Positions 5,583 to 10,462 of a stretch of 10,462 nucleotides of DNA are shown here, piece by piece (position 1 is the stretch's first letter; each line of letters opens with the position of its first letter). The stretch comes from Streptosporangiaceae bacterium (GTDB taxonomy: Bacteria > Actinomycetota > Actinomycetes > Streptosporangiales > Streptosporangiaceae). The stretch covers positions 1 to 10,462 of the forward strand of contig JASHYW010000715.1 in the NCBI GenBank assembly GCA_030042885.1. The letters run 5' to 3'. The notes under the pieces are model-generated. The model made no database searches and was not told the origin of the DNA. It saw only the letters and a program-made list of their open reading frames with translations. Made by a program: the position numbers and the translations under genes.

Positions 5583-7352
5583 GTGGTGTCGGCGTCGGGG
5601 ACGGATCTGGTCGTGTCACTGCGGCAGGCCGGGGTGGCGCGCGGCGATCTGGTCGGCCTGGCCGTCTCCCCCGACCGCGGACTCGGGCTGGCGGCGGATG
5701 GCGGCGGATGGTGGATGCGGCCGGGCACCGAGGCGGTGACCGCGGTCAAGCGGGCGGACCAGGCGCTGCGGCCGCGGTGGGTGGTGTGGTCGGGCCAGAC
5801 TCTGGCGTACCTGACGGGCTGCGGGGTCCGGCTGGCGACGTGCTGGGACATCACGGCGGCGCACCGGCTGCTGTTCGGCGGATGGCGGGCCGATCCCGGC
5901 CTGGCCTGGGCCCGGCTGCACGGGCTGGCCACGGACACGATGCCGGCCGACGGCCCCCTTGACCTGTTCGGGATGTCCGGCCCGGACGACGGCGACGCCG
6001 GCGATCCGGTGGCACCGGACGGGCACCTGCGGCCGGAGTGGGTCAGCGGCGGGTGGTCGGACAGCTCCGACCGCATCGGCCGCTGGGCGGAGCTGGCCCG
6101 CACGGTGGCCGGGTTGCAGCAGGCGGCGCTGGCCGGCCTGGCAGACCGGCCGATGGCGGTAGCCACGGCGCGCAGCGAGTCCACCGCCGAGCTGCTGTGC
6201 GCCGAGCTGTCGGCGGACGGGCTGCCGATGGACCGCGCGGCGGCGGAGCAGATCCTGGCCTCCTTGATCGGGCCCCGGCCGCGCAGCGAAGGCGAGGCGG
6301 CCGCCTCACGGGCCGCGCGTGACGCCGAGGTCCTGCGTTACGCCCCGGCCGGAACCACGGCCGACCTGCGCAGCCCGGCCCAGGTGCGGTCGCTGCTGGC
6401 CCGGATCGGCGTCGACGTCCCGGACACGCGGGCGTGGCGGCTGGCCGAGCTCCGCGACACCCATCCGCTGATCGGCGCCCTGCTCCAGTGGCGCAAGGCG
6501 GAGCGGATCGCCACCACTTACGGGTACGCGTGGCTGGATGAGAACCTCGGGGCCGACGGCCGTCTGCGTGGCGCCTGGAGCGGTTCTGACGGCGCGGCGG
6601 GCCGGATGACCGCGTCCGCCGGCCTGCACAACATGCCGGCTGCGATGCGCCGGGCGGTGGTAGCCGAGGCAGGGCACGTGTTCGTCCGCGCCGACCTGGG
6701 CCAGATCGAGCCTCGGGTACTCGCCGCGGTATCCGGGGACCAGGCGCTGGCTGCGGCCGCGCGGTCCGATGACATGTACGCCCCGGTGGCCGAGCAGCTC
6801 GGCCTGGACCGGCCCACGGCCAAGGTGGCGGTGCTCGGCGCGATGTACGGGCAGACCACCGGCCACGGCGCTCACGCGCTGCGCCGCCTCAACGCGGCCT
6901 ACCCGGTCGCCATGGCCTACCTGGAGGCCGCCGACCGCGCCGGGCGGGCCGGGCGCGACCTGCGCACCTATGGCGGCCGCTTGATCGTGCTGACCCCCAC
7001 CGAACCCCGGAATGCCAGCCAGGCCGCGGCCTACGGCCGTTACGCGCGCAACGCGATGGTCCAGGGCGCGGCGGCGGAGCTGTTCAAGATGTGGGCGGTG
7101 ACCGTCCGGGCCCGGTGCCGGCGTCTCGGCGCGCGCATCGTGCTATGCCTGCACGACGAACTCCTGGTGCACTCCCCGAGCGAGCACGGTGGGGCCGTGT
7201 CGGCGATCGTGGAGGACTGCCTGCGCGAGGCGGCGCAGCGCTGGGCGCCCGGGTGCGGGGTCCGCTTCATTTCCGACACCACCATCGTCCGCAGCTGGTC
7301 AGACGCAAAGGGGTCGAGGGCCGCGGCGGTCCCCGCGGATCCGCCGCCGTAA
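5583..7352 (+). CDS. PolA-like family A DNA polymerase (actinobacterial 3'-5' exonuclease/polymerase type)
   Basis: 589-aa family A polymerase resembling the short PolA paralogue usually annotated in actinobacteria as bifunctional 3'-5' exonuclease/DNA polymerase. Motif A is DLGQIEPRVLAAVSGD (metal ligand D371). Motif B (O-helix) is R410-x3-K414-x7-Y422-G423 in RPTAKVAVLGAMYGQTTG. Motif C is LHDE (H524, D525, E526). The template/primer-contact segment GRMTASAGLHNMP is at 340-352. The 5' nuclease domain is missing. The N-terminal 200 residues keep only a ghost of the 3'-5' exonuclease fold: WVVWSGQTLAYL...CWDITAAHRLLF aligns with the ExoII region, but no DxE, NxxxD or YxxxD motif is seen, so proofreading is probably lost. 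GTG 5583 is chosen because AGGG (5572-5575) lies seven bases upstream; GTG 5586 and GTG 5565 are alternatives. It may act in repair or gap-filling alongside the main PolA. Confidence 0.88.
   Translation: MVSASGTDLVVSLRQAGVARGDLVGLAVSPDRGLGLAADGGGWWMRPGTEAVTAVKRADQALRPRWVVWSGQTLAYLTGCGVRLATCWDITAAHRLLFGGWRADPGLAWARLHGLATDTMPADGPLDLFGMSGPDDGDAGDPVAPDGHLRPEWVSGGWSDSSDRIGRWAELARTVAGLQQAALAGLADRPMAVATARSESTAELLCAELSADGLPMDRAAAEQILASLIGPRPRSEGEAAASRAARDAEVLRYAPAGTTADLRSPAQVRSLLARIGVDVPDTRAWRLAELRDTHPLIGALLQWRKAERIATTYGYAWLDENLGADGRLRGAWSGSDGAAGRMTASAGLHNMPAAMRRAVVAEAGHVFVRADLGQIEPRVLAAVSGDQALAAAARSDDMYAPVAEQLGLDRPTAKVAVLGAMYGQTTGHGAHALRRLNAAYPVAMAYLEAADRAGRAGRDLRTYGGRLIVLTPTEPRNASQAAAYGRYARNAMVQGAAAELFKMWAVTVRARCRRLGARIVLCLHDELLVHSPSEHGGAVSAIVEDCLREAAQRWAPGCGVRFISDTTIVRSWSDAKGSRAAAVPADPPP
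5689..5711 (+). repeat. 10-bp tandem repeat inside the polymerase gene
   Basis: TGGCGGCGGA occurs twice in direct tandem (5689-5698 and 5699-5708) followed by a partial TGG. The unit is not a multiple of three, so gain or loss of one copy by slippage would shift the reading frame about 40 codons into the polymerase. It encodes the Ala-Ala-Asp-Gly-Gly-Gly-Trp-Trp stretch. Confidence 0.6.
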
Positions 7353-7354
7353 TC

Positions 7355-7372
7355 CGGCCCATCCGCGGGCCG
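7355..7372 (+). terminator. Short hairpin after polymerase gene
   Basis: CGGCCC (7355-7360) and GGGCCG (7367-7372) form a 6-bp stem with a 6-base loop, starting three bases after the TAA stop. There is no T-run and the stem is short, so it is a weak terminator candidate. Confidence 0.3.
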
Positions 7373-7393
7373 AGTATGACATCCGCCGCCAGC

Positions 7394-7423
7394 GTGGGTC
7401 TCAAACACCAGCTCGATCGCCAT
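7394..7423 (-). pseudogene. 5' stub of a histidine-phosphatase-like gene
   Basis: The minus-strand ATG at 7423 begins MAIELVFETH, which matches the opening of an actinobacterial histidine phosphatase subfamily (MAxELVYETHSxxxDNExG...), in which ETH replaces the usual RHG. Directly after the ACCCAC codons the frame turns into AGGGCHTRP and loses coding bias, so only ten residues survive. A TAAGAT -10-like hexamer lies six bases before the ATG, keeping a leaderless-promoter arrangement. Ten residues are little evidence, so this is tentative. Confidence 0.35.
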
Positions 7424-7578
7424 CGGCCAATCTTACCGACGAGGCGCATCCCGGCCACGGTGCAGACACGGCGGGCGTTCAGCGTGGTCTTGGGCAGCGT
7501 CTTTGCCCGCCACGGTGGTGATGCCGTGTGGCCGTTCTCGGTGATGTACGGCGGCAGGCCCGGGGCCTGCTTGGACAT
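7424..7578 (-). other. Coding-like segment starting MSKQAPGLPPYITENG, unidentified
   Basis: The minus-strand frame from ATG 7578 reads MSKQAPGLPPYITENG, then TLPKTTLNARRVCTVAGMRL, with consistent G/C third positions over about 50 codons. It then runs through the phosphatase-like stub in another frame without an intact end (next stop at 7267). The spacing suggests it once stood just upstream of the phosphatase gene. I do not recognise the family. Ribosome-binding support is poor (GAGG ten bases upstream). Confidence 0.25.
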
Positions 7579-7579
7579 G

Positions 7580-7727
7580 CCCAGCGAACCTCGGCGGGCG
7601 TATCCTGCTCACGCAGATCAAGGTCGCCAGGCGGGGACCCGAGGACGACTGGCGGCTCGTGCCGTTCGGCGAGGGCGAGGTGCCGGTCAGCCAGAGACTG
7701 GCGCTGCTCATGGACGGAGGTGGTCGG
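7580..7727 (+). pseudogene. Unidentified in-frame coding segment before the oxidoreductase
   Basis: The plus-strand frame that becomes the oxidoreductase is already strongly coding-like from about 7580: ANLGGRILLTQIKVARRG, then DDWRLVPFGEGEVPVSQRLA. Nearly every codon ends in G or C. The frame opens after a TGA near 7542 but loses codon bias before 7580 and has no good start; only GTG 7659 lies within it, without a ribosome-binding site. It is not part of the Gfo/Idh/MocA fold, whose dinucleotide motif begins a few residues after GTG 7728. It is probably the truncated 3' part of an upstream gene that now reads through in frame. Family not recognised. Confidence 0.3.
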
Positions 7728-8777
7728 GTGACCCGCGGTTTCGGGATCGCCGGCACCGGGGTGATCGCGGCGATCCACGCCGAGGCCATCGCCCTGATCC
7801 CGGATGCCCGGCTGGTGGCGGTGACCGACGTCGCCGCCGACGCGGCCCCGGCCTTCGCCGCCGCGTGCGGCTGCGCGGCCGAGCCCGATCTCGGCGCGCT
7901 GCTGGCCCGCGGCGACATCGAGGTGGTGTGCGTGTGCGTGCCGAGCGGGCTGCACGCGGCCATCGGGGTCCAGGCCGCGGAGGCGGGCAAGCACCTGGTG
8001 GTAGAGAAGCCAATCGACGTCAGCCTGGACGCCGCGGACCGGCTCATCGAGGCGGCGCAAGCGGCCGGGGTGGCGCTGACCGTGATGTCCCAGCACCGGT
8101 TCGACGCGGGCCTCATCGAACTGAAGCGCCTGCTCGGCGACGGTGCCCTGGGCCGGCTCGTGCTCGGGGAGGCCAGCACAAAGTGGTACCGCAGCCAGGC
8201 CTACTACGACAGCGCGGGCTGGCGCGGCACCCACGCGATGGACGGCGGGTCGCTGATGAACCAGGGCATCCACTACCTCGACCTGCTCCGCTGGTGCATG
8301 GGCCCGCCGGTCGAGGTCATCGCGGTGTGCTCCACGCAGGCCCACCAGATCGAGGTAGAGGACACCGCGCTCGCGATCGTCAGGTTCGGCTCGGGCGCGG
8401 TCGGCACCATCTTGTCCAGCACCGCCGCCTTCCCCGGCTTCCCGCAGCGGCTGGAGATCACCGGGACCGAGGGCACCGTGACCGTTGAGGATGGCCAGAT
8501 CGTCCGGCGTGCGTTCGGTGCCGGTGCCGACGCGGAGACGTCGGCCGGCTCCGGGGGCAGTGACCGTGCCGCCCCGTCCGGCCCGGCAGTCACGGGGTCG
8601 GACCCGGCGGCGCTGGATGTCGCCAGCCACGCCGCGCAGATCGCCGACCTGCTCGCTGCAGTCGACGGCGGCCGCGAGCCCGCGGTCAACGGCCAGAGCG
8701 CCCGCGAGGCGCTCGAGATCGTCTGCGCCGTCTATGAGTCCTCTCGCACCGGCCGACCGGTGATCCTGGGCCGATGA
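7728..8777 (+). CDS. Gfo/Idh/MocA-family NAD(P)-dependent oxidoreductase
   Basis: A 349-aa cytoplasmic dehydrogenase of the glucose-fructose oxidoreductase / inositol dehydrogenase family, which oxidises or reduces a hydroxyl of a sugar or cyclitol. The Rossmann nucleotide motif is GIAGTGVIAAIHAEA (G9, G11, A14). The conserved catalytic EKP is at 93-95 (LVVEKPIDVSL, K94). The second domain has the signature GWRGTHAMDGGSLMNQGIHY-LD (H182, D185) and the GTVTVEDG strand. GTG 7728 is chosen because GGAGG (7716-7720) lies seven bases upstream and the dinucleotide motif then falls at the normal distance from the N-terminus. Residues 264-297 form a Gly/Ala/Ser-rich insertion near the C-terminus. It overlaps the next gene by four bases (ATGA), so the two products very likely act in one pathway. 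The exact substrate is unknown. Confidence 0.93.
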   Translation: MTRGFGIAGTGVIAAIHAEAIALIPDARLVAVTDVAADAAPAFAAACGCAAEPDLGALLARGDIEVVCVCVPSGLHAAIGVQAAEAGKHLVVEKPIDVSLDAADRLIEAAQAAGVALTVMSQHRFDAGLIELKRLLGDGALGRLVLGEASTKWYRSQAYYDSAGWRGTHAMDGGSLMNQGIHYLDLLRWCMGPPVEVIAVCSTQAHQIEVEDTALAIVRFGSGAVGTILSSTAAFPGFPQRLEITGTEGTVTVEDGQIVRRAFGAGADAETSAGSGGSDRAAPSGPAVTGSDPAALDVASHAAQIADLLAAVDGGREPAVNGQSAREALEIVCAVYESSRTGRPVILGR

Positions 8778-9604
8778 CCGTCGTCCTGAGCGGGTTCGCC
8801 GACGAGATCTCCCCTGACCCGCGGATCCAGCTCGCGATCCTGGCATCCGAGTCCATCTCGCACCTCGAACTGCGCAGCGCGTGGTCGGTGAACGTCGCCG
8901 ACTTCAGCGGCGAGCAGGTCGCCGCGTTCCGCGCGGTGCTGGATGACGCCGGGGTGCGGGTCTCCGCGATCGGCTCGCCCATCGGCAAGATCCCGGTCGC
9001 TGCGCCGCTGGCTCCCGAGCTGGAACGGATGCGCCGAGTGACCGACGTGGCCTGTGAGCTCGGTACCACGATCGTGCGCGTCTTCTCCTTCTTCGTTCCC
9101 GCAGGCGAGCCGCCGGAGCGTCACCGGGATCAGGTCATCGACCGGATGGGTGCCCTGACCAGGGTGGCCGAAGAGCGCGGGCTGGTGCTCGCGCACGAGA
9201 ACGAGAAAGAGATCTACGGAGACACCCCGGGCCGGTGCGCCGACCTGATCACCGCCGTGGGCTCACCCGCCCTGCGCGCCACCTTCGATCCGGCGAACTT
9301 CGTCCAGTGCGGTGTCAGGCCCTTCTCCGACGCGTACGGCCTGCTCAGGCCCTATCTCGTCTACCTCCAGGTCAAAGACGCGCTGGCCGCGACCGGGCAG
9401 GTGGTGCCGGCGGGCCGGGGCGACGGGCAGCTGCGCGAGACACTGGGCGCGCTGCGGGACTCCGGTTTCGCGGGCTTCATGTCGCTGGAGCCGCACCTGG
9501 CCCAGGCGGGACGCTACGGGGGCTTCAGCGGCCCGGAAGGATTCCGCCAGGCCTCGCAGGCACTGAAATTTCTGCTGAACGAACTATCCATCACCTGGCA
9601 GTAA
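8774..9604 (+). CDS. Sugar phosphate isomerase/epimerase (xylose-isomerase-like TIM barrel)
   Basis: A 276-aa TIM-barrel protein of the AP endonuclease 2 / xylose isomerase-like superfamily, which interconverts keto and aldo forms or epimers of sugars and cyclitols with a divalent metal. It begins LSGFADEISPD, typical of the subgroup. Likely metal-binding residues are E142/E144 in AHENEKEIYGDTP, D172 in FDPANFVQCG, the LQVKDA segment (199-203), and E239 in SLEPHL. The ATG overlaps the TGA of the oxidoreductase and no clear ribosome-binding site lies before it, so it is probably translated by coupling. Such pairs with Gfo/Idh/MocA dehydrogenases are common in inositol and uncommon-sugar catabolism. 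It ends 34 bases before the convergent ABC permease; no strong terminator hairpin separates them. Confidence 0.92.
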   Translation: MTVVLSGFADEISPDPRIQLAILASESISHLELRSAWSVNVADFSGEQVAAFRAVLDDAGVRVSAIGSPIGKIPVAAPLAPELERMRRVTDVACELGTTIVRVFSFFVPAGEPPERHRDQVIDRMGALTRVAEERGLVLAHENEKEIYGDTPGRCADLITAVGSPALRATFDPANFVQCGVRPFSDAYGLLRPYLVYLQVKDALAATGQVVPAGRGDGQLRETLGALRDSGFAGFMSLEPHLAQAGRYGGFSGPEGFRQASQALKFLLNELSITWQ

Positions 9605-9638
9605 CCGTGTCACGCGCCCGCGGCGGTCGCTGTCACGC

Positions 9639-10462
9639 TCACATGGTGCCGGTCAGGCCCCAGCGGCGGCGGATGGCCCGGTCGGCCTGGCTGAACAGCG
9701 CATGGACGATGATGCCCAGGATCAGGATCACGATGATGATCGCGGTGGCGCTCTCCAGGTCGGCCTGATCCTGATAGGTGGACAGCAGCACCCCCAGGGA
9801 CGGCTGGTTCGCGATGATGACCAGCAGCTCGCCCGCCATCAGGCTGCGCCAGGCGAAGGCCCAGCCCTGCCGCAGCCCGGCCACGAACGCGGGCAGCGAG
9901 GCCGGCAGGATCAGGTGGCGGTACAGCGAGAGCCTGCGCAGGCCCATCATCTTGCCCGCCCGCAGCAGCAGCGGCGGGGTGTAGTCCACGCCGGAGATCA
10001 GGCCGTTGGCGATCGACGGGGCGGCCCCGAGCACGATGACGAACAAGATGGCGGTGGTGGTGATGCCGAACAGGATGATCGCGAACGGGAACCAGGCGAT
10101 CGACGGCATCGTCTGCAGCCCGGTGATCAGCGAGCCGACCGCCGCGCGCAACGGCCTGATCCTGGAGACCAGCGCGCCGGTGACCGCGCCGATCACCACC
10201 GCGAGCCCGAAGCCGATGACCGCGCGCTCGACGGTGGTGCCGATGGCGTGCCACAGCAGAGCCGTCCGCAGCTGGTCCCCCAGGTTGGCCAGGGTGGCGG
10301 CCGGGCCGGGGAAGATCTCCTTCTTCCAGCCGCTGACGTGGATCAGCTGCCATACGGCCAGGACGATGACGATCGCGAGCGCCTTGGGCCACAGCGCCGC
10401 CCAGGCCCGGCTGCCCGGCCGACGTTCCTGCTGAGGCCGCGACGGCTCCGTGTCGAGCGCCT
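9639..10462 (-). CDS. ABC transporter permease, SsuC/TauC (nitrate/sulfonate/taurine) type, N-terminus off the window
   Basis: The minus-strand frame is open from the TGA at 9639-9641 to the right edge, giving 273 visible residues. It starts inside the protein (ALDTEPSRPQQ...) without an in-window start codon preceding the first helix; little is likely missing. Membrane helices are visible at about 25-42 (KALAIVIVLAVWQLI), 78-98, 120-141 and 240-257. The cytoplasmic EAA-like loop that docks the ATPase is at 166-190: LRAGKMMGLRRLSLYRHLILP. The segment GLQTMPSIAWFPFAIILFGI is characteristic of the BPD_transp_1 permeases of the sulfonate/nitrate/taurine family, so the transporter probably imports a small organic or inorganic anion. 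Its ATPase and binding-protein genes would lie beyond the right edge. A shorter start at GTG 10199 would cut off conserved helices and is rejected. Confidence 0.9.
   Translation of the reverse strand, partial: ALDTEPSRPQQERRPGSRAWAALWPKALAIVIVLAVWQLIHVSGWKKEIFPGPAATLANLGDQLRTALLWHAIGTTVERAVIGFGLAVVIGAVTGALVSRIRPLRAAVGSLITGLQTMPSIAWFPFAIILFGITTTAILFVIVLGAAPSIANGLISGVDYTPPLLLRAGKMMGLRRLSLYRHLILPASLPAFVAGLRQGWAFAWRSLMAGELLVIIANQPSLGVLLSTYQDQADLESATAIIIVILILGIIVHALFSQADRAIRRRWGLTGTM

Noticed and set aside
7424..7578. YITENG motif resembling the catalytic nucleophile of GH1 beta-glucosidases
   Set aside because: The flanking residues do not fit GH1 and the motif lies within 20 residues of an apparent N-terminus, whereas in GH1 it is near the C-terminus. 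A chance match is likely.
7091..8488. 465-aa plus-strand frame across the polymerase end and the oxidoreductase
   Set aside because: It runs in the wrong frame through two recognised genes and is dominated by Arg/Gly repeats, a known high-GC artefact.
7479..8846. 455-aa minus-strand frame over the oxidoreductase
   Set aside because: Antisense shadow; no motif, and codon bias belongs to the plus-strand gene.
9608..9638. 8-bp direct repeat TGTCACGC (9608-9615 and 9631-9638) between the isomerase and permease genes
   Set aside because: Too short, single pair, and no associated element or hairpin; probably chance.
9610..10392. 260-aa minus-strand frame overlapping the permease
   Set aside because: Out of frame with the membrane helices and EAA-like loop; Arg/His/Pro-rich shadow.

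Overview
The window is very GC-rich, with strong G/C preference at third codon positions, 4-bp gene overlaps and GTG starts. It carries an Scr1-type XRE/DUF5753 regulator, a short exonuclease-less PolA-like polymerase and an HrdB-like sigma factor. Together these point to a chromosomal segment of a filamentous actinomycete (Streptomyces / Streptosporangiales-like); genus is not resolvable by eye. No tRNA, rRNA, CRISPR array, insertion sequence or integrase was recognised.

Left block (1-3134), ordinary genes: a sigma-70 family factor with its N-terminus close to or beyond the window edge, a cluster of three hairpins ending in a convincing Rho-independent terminator, then fdhD (sulfurtransferase for molybdenum-dependent formate dehydrogenase), which looks leaderless. 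fdhD converges on, and overlaps by 4 bp, an MBL-fold hydrolase on the minus strand.

Middle block (3135-7727), accessory and mosaic: short coding-like fragments that stop making sense at sharp points where codon-position GC bias changes strand or frame. They include a WYL-domain remnant, a possible TetR-type C-terminal tail, a small two-helix membrane protein of lower GC3, the last ~54 residues of a tryptophanyl-tRNA synthetase, the first ten residues of a histidine-phosphatase-like gene, and two unidentified segments. Within this debris two genes look intact: the Scr1-like regulator (without its usual DUF397 partner) and a PolA-like DNA polymerase with motifs A, B and C but no recognisable 5' nuclease or active 3'-5' exonuclease. 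The 570-base gap before the regulator holds an interrupted palindrome, an AT-rich hexamer tract and a repeat-bearing candidate promoter.

Right block (7728-10462): a Gfo/Idh/MocA oxidoreductase is translationally coupled (ATGA overlap) to a TIM-barrel sugar phosphate isomerase/epimerase, suggesting a small sugar or cyclitol catabolic unit. It converges on an SsuC/TauC-type ABC permease on the minus strand, whose N-terminus runs off the right edge.

I did not find a clearly new multi-gene system. The parts most worth checking are the gene-remnant mosaic and its junctions, the polymerase with an out-of-phase 10-bp tandem repeat near its N-terminus, and the orphan Scr1-type regulator with its repeat-containing promoter region.
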